Assembly: GCA_934254725.1 (NCBI GenBank)
Contig: CAKQLR010000021.1
Coordinates: forward strand, 1-31,043
Length of the DNA: 31,043 bases
Reading direction: 5' to 3'
DNA from: an uncultured Clostridia bacterium
Lineage (GTDB): Bacteria; Bacillota; Clostridia; Christensenellales; Borkfalkiaceae
This document shows, one piece after another, positions 1 through 7,391 of this stretch. A program made the translations under genes and the position numbers. Numbering within the stretch: the first letter of the stretch is position 1; every line of letters begins with the position of its first letter. Under the pieces are notes generated by a model. It did no database searches. It saw nothing but the letters and a program-made list of their open reading frames with translations, and was not told where the DNA came from.

Positions 1-39
1 CGAGCAGAAGTTTTCGAGAAGACGATAAAAAATGATTAA
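1..39 (+). CDS. possible C-terminal stub of an upstream gene (partial)
   Basis: Frame 1 is open from the window edge for 12 codons (RAEVFEKTIKND) and then stops with TAA. The first 30 bases are less AT-rich than the next 150, as expected if coding sequence ends here. Nothing in 12 residues identifies a family. It may be chance. Confidence 0.25.
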   Translation, partial: RAEVFEKTIKND

Positions 40-162
40 TTAATTTGATTGTGATATAAAAATTGATATTGTTTTTTGTATTATTTTAGTTTAAAAATTA
101 TTTTGAAATCTAAAATTTACCGAAAAAACGAAAGGAAATAGTCGATTTGGATGAAAAATAAT

Positions 163-194
163 GCTAAAAACGCACATAATCGTGCAAAAATCGC
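163..194 (+). promoter_or_regulatory. orphan direct-repeat operator, AraC-type spacing
   Basis: Two 11-bp direct repeats, GCTAAAAACGC (163-173) and GCAAAAATCGC (184-194), agree at 9 of 11 positions and start exactly 21 bp apart. AraC-family proteins commonly bind such same-face repeats. The block resembles the repeat pair before the ABC operon at 1463-1496, and both are preceded by AAAGGAAATAG (131-141 and 1441-1451). A purine-rich GAGGGGG and an ATG follow at 212-226, but they lead into a tRNA remnant rather than a gene. I read it as a leader that has lost its operon. Regulator binding is inferred. Confidence 0.45.
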
Positions 195-223
195 TTATTT
201 AATGGGATTTTGAGGGGGTAATT

Positions 224-250
224 ATGGGTTCGATTCCCGTCGGGAGTACA
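224..250 (+). other. 3' fragment of a tRNA gene (T arm and acceptor 3' strand)
   Basis: Bases 224-240 fold as a T arm: stem ATGGG/CCCGT with one T-G wobble around a loop TTCGATT that fits the TTCRANN consensus. Seven acceptor-strand bases (CGGGAGT) and a discriminator A follow, so CCA is not fully encoded. The expected 5' acceptor strand ACTCCCG, the D arm and the anticodon arm are absent upstream, so this is not a whole tRNA. Such 3' pieces are typical of attachment sites left by tRNA-targeting integrases. Rearrangement or an assembly junction are alternatives. The amino acid identity cannot be told. Confidence 0.6.
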
Positions 251-252
251 AA

Positions 253-290
253 AAAAGACGAATGCAATCTTGTATCCGTCTTTTATTATT
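253..290 (+). terminator. intrinsic terminator after the tRNA fragment
   Basis: AAAAGACG (253-260) pairs with CGTCTTTT (277-284). Inner bases ATGCA/TGTAT extend the stem across one mismatch to a small loop, and a T-rich tract follows. It begins three bases after the tRNA-like 3' end, where a tRNA transcription unit would terminate, which supports reading 224-250 as a real tRNA end. Confidence 0.6.
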
Positions 291-337
291 TTCTTGTAAA
301 TCCCCATCGGTTCGTCAATGCGGCGTCAGCCGTATTC

Positions 338-387
338 TTGCCGTAGGAAGCCCTCCTGAGGGAAACGGCAAATTTCGGTGAAATATT
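338..387. repeat. nested inverted repeats, possible small intergenic repeat element
   Basis: TTGCCGT (338-344) pairs with ACGGCAA (365-371), enclosing a second stem CCCTC/GAGGG at 351-362. A third short hairpin, AAATTTC...GAAATATTT, follows directly to 387. The stretch from about 300 to 400 is richer in G+C than its surroundings and has no convincing reading frame. The stacked hairpins resemble dispersed REP/MITE-like elements. Whether it recurs in the genome cannot be seen here. Confidence 0.35.
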
Positions 388-470
388 TGCTCGGCGGAGT
401 AATTTAAAAGTTTCAAAAATAGTGAAGGTTTCTCTTATTACGCAAAACAACTAAGGCAAAAGCAACGAAT

Positions 471-498
471 AAAAAAATCCGGCAGACCAAGTTTTTTC
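471..498 (-). terminator. weak terminator candidate for the AraC gene
   Basis: Downstream of the minus-strand regulator the strand reads A-run, CTTGG, loop TCTG, CCGGA, T-run. The stem has only two G-C pairs, two T-G pairs and a mismatch, flanked by pairing A and T runs. Position and U-tract fit a terminator, but the fold is weak. Confidence 0.3.
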
Positions 499-511
499 AA
501 TAGTGTATTAT

Positions 512-1387
512 TTAAATATCAACATCTGTTCTATTATTCAGCAAATCGTTTCTCGGTTGCTTTTTATATTCAAAAGGAGTATACCCAGTTAATTTTTTAA
601 AAAGGGTATTAAAATGACTTAGACTGTCGTAGCCTATTTTGCTTGCAATTTGCAATGTTGTGAGGTCTGTTGTTTCAAGAAGGTTGCAAGCATAATGTAC
701 CTTTGCAACCTGTAGATATTTTGTTATTGTTTTGCCTGTATACAATTTAAAAAATCTAATAAGGTTTGGCGCGCTGTAATTTGACATTTGATAAATATCG
801 GAAATCTTGCAATCTATATATTTTGGTGAGTTGATTTTTTGTAACAAATCTTCAAACCACTGGGGATATTCCTTTTTGATTTTAGTTTTTTCCTCGTAAA
901 GAGAAAGAGTGTATGTTAAAAGTTGCTTTCCGTAAAGAGCAATAATATCTTTTTTATTAGGAAGCGTGGGATCTATCGTGTGAATTTTATTTGCAAGAAA
1001 GTTAAAATAACAAAACTCCTTATTGCTTAAAACAAAAGATATTTTTTCTGCGTTATTTATTTTTTCAAATAAATCCTCGTGTAAAAAATCGCATGCACAT
1101 TTAAATACCTGTTGAGTTACCGCAATATTAAAATGTAAGCATTGTTCTTTGCCTATTTGAACTGCTTGATGAACGTCTGACGGGCGAATTATATACGTAT
1201 GTCGTGTTTGAATTTCCTGTTCTTCATCATTTAAAATATGCAAGGTTTTGCCTTCAAAAACCACAAAAATTTCGTAATAATTGTGGTAATGTCTGGAAAA
1301 AGAAGGTTTGTTCCACCAATGACAATTTACAACCTCGTCTTTTTCAAAGTCGTCGTTATAGTCAATAAAGCCTAAGTACTTTGACAT
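512..1387 (-). CDS. AraC family transcriptional regulator
   Basis: Predicted DNA-binding activator of 291 residues. The N-terminal half has the cupin-like sugar-sensing pattern of AraC proteins (HYHNYYEIFVVFEGK early, then a P-x-DVH segment). The last ~100 residues form the double helix-turn-helix, with the typical ending KIGYDSLSHFNTLFKKLTGYTPFEYKK. The frame is open further upstream, but I start at 1387 because a clear AGGAGGC lies seven bases before that ATG. A sigma-A promoter (TTGACA, 17 bp, TAATCT) lies at 1410-1438. The gene diverges from the sugar ABC operon, whose promoter carries repeats with AraC-like spacing, so it most likely activates that operon. The inducer is unknown. Confidence 0.93.
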   Translation of the reverse strand: MSKYLGFIDYNDDFEKDEVVNCHWWNKPSFSRHYHNYYEIFVVFEGKTLHILNDEEQEIQTRHTYIIRPSDVHQAVQIGKEQCLHFNIAVTQQVFKCACDFLHEDLFEKINNAEKISFVLSNKEFCYFNFLANKIHTIDPTLPNKKDIIALYGKQLLTYTLSLYEEKTKIKKEYPQWFEDLLQKINSPKYIDCKISDIYQMSNYSAPNLIRFFKLYTGKTITKYLQVAKVHYACNLLETTDLTTLQIASKIGYDSLSHFNTLFKKLTGYTPFEYKKQPRNDLLNNRTDVDI

Positions 1388-1409
1388 GATTTCTGCCTCC
1401 TGTATTTTT

Positions 1410-1438
1410 AGATTAACACACATAGTGATAGATGTCAA
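1410..1438 (-). promoter_or_regulatory. sigma-A promoter of the AraC gene
   Basis: On the minus strand TTGACA (1433-1438) is followed after 17 bp by TAATCT (1410-1415), about 23 bp before the chosen start at 1387. The motif AAAGGAAATAG lies just upstream at 1441-1451. Confidence 0.6.
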
Positions 1439-1462
1439 GTAAAGGAAATAGAAAATGAAAAT

Positions 1463-1519
1463 TAAAAAAATCGCATAAATTCGTAAAAAAATCGCAAGCG
1501 TTGAAAAATTTTATATGAT
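1463..1519 (+). promoter_or_regulatory. AraC-type operator and activator-dependent promoter of the ABC/GH38 operon
   Basis: A perfect 13-bp direct repeat TAAAAAAATCGCA occurs at 1463-1475 and 1484-1496, offset 21 bp, two helical turns. A good -10, TATGAT, lies at 1514-1519. The -35 position for a 17-bp spacer (1491-1496) reads ATCGCA, a poor box that coincides with the end of the proximal repeat. A weak -35 overlapped by an activator site is the usual class II AraC-family layout. The adjacent AraC product is the obvious candidate binder; this is inference. Confidence 0.6.
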
Positions 1520-1545
1520 AGAATTATAACAGGAGGCAAAAAGGA

Positions 1546-2505
1546 ATGCTTACAAATAAAAGAACAAGGTATTCGACTAATCCGAAAATCGATAAATACG
1601 GGAATAAGGTTAAGTGTAAAAAACATGTTTCAAAGATAATTAAAAAGGAGGAGTTTACTGCATGGCTCATTTTAACCCCAATGTTTTTGTGGTGGATACT
1701 GGCGTGCGGTTTTCCGTTGTTATTCGGTTTTCTTCTCGGTTTTTTTGAATGGAAGTCTGTTATTGTCGCTCCAAAATTTATAGGGCTTGAAAACTTTATA
1801 GAGTTCTTTAAAAGTGAAGTATACACAAAAATATTATGGCAAACGCTCTTTCTTGGTTTTGGTTCAACTTTTTTAACGGCGTTTACGGGATTGCTTGTTT
1901 CGCTATTAATGTATAGACCGATTAGAATGAGTACATTGTACCGTGCGGTATGGTATATGCCTGCGGTTGTATCTACGGTTGCTGTGACGCAAATTATAGG
2001 TATTATATTTAATCCTTTAAATGGTGCGGTAAACGTTTTCCTTGAAAAGTTGGGTGAAGAGCCTATAGTTCTGGCTACGGATTTAACATGGTCTGTAATA
2101 GTAATTTTTCTTTTTTCTGTATGGAAGGGTGCCGGCGGTTCTGCAATACTTTGGCTTGCGGGATTGCTCTCAATCGATCGTGTTCAGTACGAGGCTGCGG
2201 AGCTTGACGGCGCAGGCGGTTGGCAAAAATTTTGGTATGTTACTATTCCGGGGCTTAGGCCTATGGCAATATACGTTATAATAACAAGCCTTATAGGAAT
2301 GTTACAAATATACGAGCCCGTTGCATTTATCACTAACGGTGCGCCGTACGGGAAAACAGAGGTTTTGGTTTTAAAAATTATCAAAGACGGTTTTTTTGAT
2401 TCGGATTTCGGAATGGCCGGAGCATCGTCTTTAATATTGGGTGTAATTGTTACTTTAATGTCTGTTTCGTTTTATATTTATTCGAATAGGAAGCGGGGAG
2501 AATAA
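1546..2505 (+). CDS. carbohydrate ABC transporter permease, MalF/UgpA type
   Basis: Inner-membrane channel half of a CUT1 sugar importer, 319 residues. About 35 mostly polar, basic residues precede the first membrane segment. Six hydrophobic stretches follow, with the ATPase-docking EAA loop at about 215-236 (YEAAELDGAGGWQKFWYVTIPG). AGGAGGC at 1531-1537 supports the start. It is the first gene of an operon with a second permease 6 bp downstream. No ATP-binding subunit is encoded nearby, so a shared MsmX-like ATPase elsewhere is likely. Substrate inferred from context: oligosaccharides for the GH38 enzyme at the operon's end. Confidence 0.95.
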   Translation: MLTNKRTRYSTNPKIDKYGNKVKCKKHVSKIIKKEEFTAWLILTPMFLWWILACGFPLLFGFLLGFFEWKSVIVAPKFIGLENFIEFFKSEVYTKILWQTLFLGFGSTFLTAFTGLLVSLLMYRPIRMSTLYRAVWYMPAVVSTVAVTQIIGIIFNPLNGAVNVFLEKLGEEPIVLATDLTWSVIVIFLFSVWKGAGGSAILWLAGLLSIDRVQYEAAELDGAGGWQKFWYVTIPGLRPMAIYVIITSLIGMLQIYEPVAFITNGAPYGKTEVLVLKIIKDGFFDSDFGMAGASSLILGVIVTLMSVSFYIYSNRKRGE

Positions 2506-2511
2506 TGATAT

Positions 2512-3384
2512 ATGGCTAAAAATAAAAAAAGGCTAAAAGCCGTCGATATAACGGCTTACATATTTTTAACGGTCGGCGGATTGATTATGCTTTATCCGGT
2601 AATTTACGTTTTTCTCGGAGCGCTTTATACTGCAAAAGAGTTCAACACTTCGCAAATCGGATTTATTCCTTGGCCAAACGAGCCGACATTAAAAAACTAT
2701 CAAGCGTTATTCTTTGCGTCCGGAGATAAGTGGACTGCGGTTTATGTCAAGAACTCAATTTTACGGACGGTTTACGGAACAGGTTTTGCCGTATTAACTT
2801 CTATGCTTTCCGGCTATGTGTTTGCAAGGCTTAGGTTCAGAGGTAAAAACGCAGTGTTTCTCATTGTGCTGTCAACACAAATGATACCTAGCATTGTCGG
2901 TACGTTGCCAATGTTTTTAGAATTAAAAGTGTTTAACATTTACGATACTTGGGGGGTATATCTTCTTTTAAACGGTGGTTTAATTAACGTTATGGGCATG
3001 TTTCTTGTAAAACAAAGCATAGAATCGACGCCCCTTGCGATAGAAGAGGCTGCGAAGATAGACGGAGCAGGGACGTTTTGTATAATTTTTAGGATAATAC
3101 TTCCGTTAATAAAAACAGTGCTTGCTTACATAGCAATAACGACGGCGATAGGCATTTGGAACGATTGGTCTATGTCTTTCTATTATACCGATTCAAGGAA
3201 TCTTCAGGTAGTAGCATCGGCACTGTCCCGTTTAACTACATTTGCAGGGCAAGAGGGGACTATGATTAACTATCCTGCAATATTGTCTTTTAGTTTGCTT
3301 TTAACTTTACCCAGTGTTGCCATTTTTGCAATATTCCAAAAATGGATTGTTGAAGGTGTCGCCGCAGCGGGTATCAAAGGATGA
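2512..3384 (+). CDS. carbohydrate ABC transporter permease, MalG/UgpE type
   Basis: Second channel half of the CUT1 importer, 290 residues. It has six predicted membrane segments, a large extracytoplasmic part after segment 1, and the EAA loop EEAAKIDGAG at 178-187. It ends in the typical MalG-like tail (FQKWIVEGVAAAGIKG). The start is the only in-frame ATG near the upstream stop; a purine-rich GGGGAG lies about 13 bases upstream, slightly far. It pairs with the preceding permease and with the solute-binding lipoprotein at 7392-8795. Two lipoprotein genes are inserted between permeases and binding protein, which is unusual for a plain sugar importer. Confidence 0.95.
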   Translation: MAKNKKRLKAVDITAYIFLTVGGLIMLYPVIYVFLGALYTAKEFNTSQIGFIPWPNEPTLKNYQALFFASGDKWTAVYVKNSILRTVYGTGFAVLTSMLSGYVFARLRFRGKNAVFLIVLSTQMIPSIVGTLPMFLELKVFNIYDTWGVYLLLNGGLINVMGMFLVKQSIESTPLAIEEAAKIDGAGTFCIIFRIILPLIKTVLAYIAITTAIGIWNDWSMSFYYTDSRNLQVVASALSRLTTFAGQEGTMINYPAILSFSLLLTLPSVAIFAIFQKWIVEGVAAAGIKG

Positions 3385-3439
3385 CAAGCAATTTCAGGAA
3401 TGCAATTCCCTGTTAAAGAATAAAAAGGAAAAAAGAATA

Positions 3440-5599
3440 ATGAAAAAATTTATAAGTTGTATGGCAATTATCCTGTCTTTAGTTATGCTTTGCTCTTTAG
3501 TCGGATGTAAAAAAGATGATAAAGAAAATACGATTAACAAGGCCAGAGATGTGTTTGAAACGGAAAAGGAAGTAAAAGTTCCTGCGAAAAAAATCAAGGT
3601 TTACACCCCGTCTTCAAGCGAGCAAGGCGAAGCTTTGACCGTTGCACGAATTTTTCAAGGCGTTATCAATAAAACTCAACCGAGAGTATATATTTCAGAT
3701 AATATAAGTGCACACGGTGTAAACATTTCTAAAATTAAAGATACTGTTGTGGAAACTTACGGAGAAGTTGAATTTGTTGTTCAAGAGATGGACAATATAA
3801 AGGCTCATAAAGATTTTTCTGTTTTCTGGTCGCTTTGGAGAGATTTTTCTAATGAGATTGAAAACATCTATTGTTTTGAGCTTAACGACGGACTTCAAGA
3901 CAGTATGAATGTAGCAGCAATGCTTGCCGGCAGAAATAAAGGCGTTGCAGTAACTCGGGAGCTTTATGAGGAGCTCTACTCGGAAAATCAGCTTACGGGC
4001 AAAAACGTTGTAGATGTTTGTGAAACCTACGGCTTTACGTTTGCTCTCGGTAGTTTAGGTATTAACCGTTGGATTAGTGAAAATATGGTTGAAGGCTCAA
4101 ATAAAGAGTTGATTTTTATGGTATATCCGGGCAATAGGGATTCCGGCGCGTCAAGCCACCCTGCAATATACGATATGGCAGTTGCTGTCGACGGTCTTAT
4201 TTATTGGATTGATCCTGATTTTAATACCTATCTGGAAGTACAAAAAAATATTCTCGATCAATACGGAAGCAACGCGTTGGTTATCGGTTGGCCTGGTATA
4301 AATATGGAAAGAGCTTACGTTAACTCAATTTCCTTGTGCGGTAAAAGCGTGGTTTGTGCCGATTGGGGTTTTGCAAACGGTTCGATTGTTTCGGGTTTTG
4401 AAAATTATTATCCGACCGAATGCACAAGCACTGTTCCTGATACTGAGACAGTAATAAATAATAAGGTATATATATCGTTTACTATTTCGGACGGAGATGC
4501 TTGGCATTATGCAACGAAGGAACTTTTAGCGTTTTGGAATAGCCCTGCAAGAGGAGCCGTTCCAATCACCTGGACTATTCCTACGCTATTTGCAAAATAT
4601 AACCCGACATTGCTTAATTATCTTTACGATACAAAATCGCCGTTAGACGAGTTTATTCAAGGTCCCAGCGGAGTTGGATATATATATCCTTCAAAAATGC
4701 AAGACAGCGAGTATGAGGATTTCCTGGATAAAACGAAGAGTGCGTTTGAAAAGACTAAAATTAATATGGTAAATTTCTGGGATAATAACACAAGCCTTTA
4801 TAGCAAGGATAATGAACGTTTAATTAAGTATGCTCAAACAGTTAAACCCGATGCAATATTTTTAGGTCACGAATTGAACAATAGTAACTACTTTATGATA
4901 GACGATACGGTTTGTATTACCGAAATGGGCATAGCAGGAGCACGAGGCACACATACTGCCGATGAAATTATTTCTTGCATAGATACGGCAATAAGCAAGG
5001 GGCAAACAGGTAAGCCTGTATTCGTTGCTGTAAATGTGGAAGCATGGGGGGAAGGTATAAGTACAATAACCGAGGCTTACGCAAAACTCTTAGAACGCAC
5101 GGACGCAGATAGATATGAATTTGTTTCTTCGGCATCTCTCGTCGGAAAAATTCGTTCATACAGTAAAAATGGCGCAAACGGCAATTATTTGGTTGGCGAT
5201 TCGGCAATAAAAACGACTGAGATTATCCCGTTTGAAAACAGTGAGCAAGCCGTAATGTATAGTGATAATGAAAGTAAGAGGAACGAGCAGACAGGTCAAC
5301 GTTTTGCGGATAAAAATGCAAATTGGGTTTATAAATTCACTTTTGATAAGCCTGTTAATTTTCTTAAAATGAACGCAAGGTTGGGCGAACAATTTCTTGT
5401 AAGTGTTTCAAAGGACGGAAAAACGTGGATTAAAGCGTGCGTTTACGGTGGCGTTAGAATGGGAGAACGACAATACCTTATAGATGTGGTTTCACTGTTA
5501 GGGGCTACGGATTCCTTATATGTTAAGTTTGAAGATGCGGTAAAAACAGACGGCTTTGGTTGTAACTTCTTCGGCTTGAAGTTGTATTACGGCAACTAA
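3440..5599 (+). CDS. GxGYxYP-domain lipoprotein with C-terminal beta-sandwich module
   Basis: Secreted lipoprotein of 719 residues. A signal peptide ends in a lipobox with Cys23 (SLVGC). An N-terminal GxGYxYP-family segment (RIFQGVINKTQPRVYI, ~70-85) leads to the signature GVGYIYP at 411-417, preceded by an acidic FTISDGDAWHY. The family (Pfam GxGYxYP) has no settled biochemical role but is found with carbohydrate genes and may be a glycoside hydrolase or binder. The last ~130 residues (591-719) match the module repeated three times in the next gene, sharing RFADKN..VYKF and TDGFG. I start at 3440 because the upstream extension is charged and a purine-rich site precedes this ATG. Surface handling of the operon's glycan is inferred. 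Confidence 0.85.
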   Translation: MKKFISCMAIILSLVMLCSLVGCKKDDKENTINKARDVFETEKEVKVPAKKIKVYTPSSSEQGEALTVARIFQGVINKTQPRVYISDNISAHGVNISKIKDTVVETYGEVEFVVQEMDNIKAHKDFSVFWSLWRDFSNEIENIYCFELNDGLQDSMNVAAMLAGRNKGVAVTRELYEELYSENQLTGKNVVDVCETYGFTFALGSLGINRWISENMVEGSNKELIFMVYPGNRDSGASSHPAIYDMAVAVDGLIYWIDPDFNTYLEVQKNILDQYGSNALVIGWPGINMERAYVNSISLCGKSVVCADWGFANGSIVSGFENYYPTECTSTVPDTETVINNKVYISFTISDGDAWHYATKELLAFWNSPARGAVPITWTIPTLFAKYNPTLLNYLYDTKSPLDEFIQGPSGVGYIYPSKMQDSEYEDFLDKTKSAFEKTKINMVNFWDNNTSLYSKDNERLIKYAQTVKPDAIFLGHELNNSNYFMIDDTVCITEMGIAGARGTHTADEIISCIDTAISKGQTGKPVFVAVNVEAWGEGISTITEAYAKLLERTDADRYEFVSSASLVGKIRSYSKNGANGNYLVGDSAIKTTEIIPFENSEQAVMYSDNESKRNEQTGQRFADKNANWVYKFTFDKPVNFLKMNARLGEQFLVSVSKDGKTWIKACVYGGVRMGERQYLIDVVSLLGATDSLYVKFEDAVKTDGFGCNFFGLKLYYGN

Positions 5600-5687
5600 T
5601 TTGTGTAAAAATAAAATAAAAAAATGGCGAAGCTGCGTAAATTTTTTATGCAATATAGCCAAAAAATAAAACAGGAAGGGAAAAATT

Positions 5688-7355
5688 ATGAAAACTTTCA
5701 AACTTTTACTTATTGTGATATTAAGTATCATAATTGCAATGTTTGCAACGGCTTGTTTAGACACAAGTGATTCTACGAGCGACGGAACTTCCGCGAGTGT
5801 TTCAGATTCACAGGGCAGCACAAGCGAACAACCGCAAGAAAAAGTGCTGGATTCTATATACGTAGATAAACTGCCCACACTTTTGTATTACGGTCTTAAC
5901 GAACAACCTATGTGGCAAGGTATAAGGATTATGGCAAGATATTCTGATAACACTACGGAGATTATACCTTTTGCCGACTGCACGTTTTCTACCGTTGACA
6001 CTGCAACCTACGGTGCTAAAACCGTAACAATCAGCTATCAGGGAAAGACAACGGAGTTCAACATTTTCGTTACCGAAAGCATTGAATTTGTACCCAATAC
6101 CGAGACGGAAGCACTCTATCTTTATGAAAATTACAGTGGAGTAGGAGATATCGGGGATCGTTTTGCCGATGAAAACAATTATTTTGTTTACAAGTTTACC
6201 GCAGGTGAGGGTAAAAGATTTGCAGACGTAAACGTTGAAATGACTATCAGAAACGAATATGTTGTCGCTGTTTCTTTTGATAACGAGAATTGGACTGTTG
6301 TTGCAGAAGGCGCAACGGGAGCCGATAGAATTGATTTTACCGATATAGAACTCAGTCTTAGCGATTACATAGCTTTCGAAGATAATACCGGTAGACTTTA
6401 TTTCAAGTTTTATGACGGAGTTCCGTCCGATGGCTTTGGCGCAAGTTTGAGTGCGTTTGCAATGCACTATCTCACCGCCGATTATGAGGGAGTTTCCGAA
6501 GATAAAACCGAAGAAGTTGTTGTAGAATTCGGCGCTTGTTCTGATTTAGAGGCTCTCTACATTTACGAAAACGTAGGTACCGGTACAATTGTTGAAGAAG
6601 GTCATACAAGACGCTGGGCTGATAACTCAAGTTACATTATTTATAAATTCGCGCTCGGTAAAGAAATCAAGGCTGCGAAATTAGATCTTGGAATAGAAAA
6701 TGAAACCAAGATCGAAGTATCTTTCGATGGCGTCGTTTGGGTGGAGTTTGCAAACTCGATTACAGAAAACGCAAATAATTGCGGGAGATATTTCGGCAAC
6801 GTAACAAACACGTTTACGGTACCCGTAACGGCAAATACCGGCGTTATGTATATCAAGTTTTCAGATGCAAATACGGCAGACGGTTTTGGTTGTTGTTTAC
6901 ATAATGTAAAGGTAACTGCAACTGTTGTGGCTGCAGTGGGAGCAAAGACTCAAACAATTTCATTTGCGGCTGCAAGTGCTGAAGAGGCAGGTTATATTTC
7001 TTCGGAATCAGCCACAGGTACTGTGGAAAACACTAAACGTTGGGCTGATAAAAATGCGTACTTTGTTTATAAATTTGCTTTTGCCGGTGAAATAACGGCG
7101 ACAGAATTAGCATTGGTAATCGAAAATCAAGCAAAAATAGAAGTATCCTTTGACGGTCAAACTTGGGTAACTTTGGGTGATTCGATTGCCGAGAACGCAA
7201 ATGATTGTGGAAAATATTTTAGTAACATAACTACTTCTTTTGAAGTAAGCGTAACAGAAAATACCGGTGTTATATATGTTAGATTTTCCGATGCAGATAT
7301 TACAGACGGCTTTGGTTGTTGTTTGTATAATTTCGGTATCACCGTTACTTACTAA
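5688..7355 (+). CDS. lipoprotein with Ig-like domain and three copies of a beta-sandwich module
   Basis: Predicted surface-anchored, glycan-binding-like protein of 555 residues. A hydrophobic signal ends in FATAC (Cys23). A Ser/Thr-rich linker runs to ~50, then a Big_3-type bacterial Ig domain at ~52-129 (LDSIYVD..., G.KTVTISYQGK, F.V.V). Three homologous modules follow at ~133-262, 276-411 and 422-555, each with R(F/W)AD....VYKF, V.VSFD...W and DGFG near its end. The same module closes the preceding GxGYxYP protein. No catalytic motif is visible. I infer a carbohydrate-binding accessory that presents glycan to the importer. Unrelated adhesin roles are possible. Confidence 0.8.
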   Translation: MKTFKLLLIVILSIIIAMFATACLDTSDSTSDGTSASVSDSQGSTSEQPQEKVLDSIYVDKLPTLLYYGLNEQPMWQGIRIMARYSDNTTEIIPFADCTFSTVDTATYGAKTVTISYQGKTTEFNIFVTESIEFVPNTETEALYLYENYSGVGDIGDRFADENNYFVYKFTAGEGKRFADVNVEMTIRNEYVVAVSFDNENWTVVAEGATGADRIDFTDIELSLSDYIAFEDNTGRLYFKFYDGVPSDGFGASLSAFAMHYLTADYEGVSEDKTEEVVVEFGACSDLEALYIYENVGTGTIVEEGHTRRWADNSSYIIYKFALGKEIKAAKLDLGIENETKIEVSFDGVVWVEFANSITENANNCGRYFGNVTNTFTVPVTANTGVMYIKFSDANTADGFGCCLHNVKVTATVVAAVGAKTQTISFAAASAEEAGYISSESATGTVENTKRWADKNAYFVYKFAFAGEITATELALVIENQAKIEVSFDGQTWVTLGDSIAENANDCGKYFSNITTSFEVSVTENTGVIYVRFSDADITDGFGCCLYNFGITVTY

Positions 7356-7391
7356 AATAAATCATCGATTTAAAAAATTAATAGGTGAAAT

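Noticed and set aside
224..346. 40-codon reading frame starting at ATG 224 with a GAGGGGG upstream
   Set aside because: It reads through the tRNA T arm and the terminator hairpin and has no recognisable protein pattern; the ribosome site more likely belonged to a lost gene.
3314..3439. upstream extension of the GxGYxYP gene into the permease gene
   Set aside because: The added 42 residues are charged and would bury the lipoprotein signal peptide; the ATG at 3440 is preceded by purine-rich sequence.
5808..6467. 219-codon minus-strand open frame
   Set aside because: It lies antisense to the Ig/repeat lipoprotein, whose signal peptide and repeats are clear; the antisense translation shows no domain.
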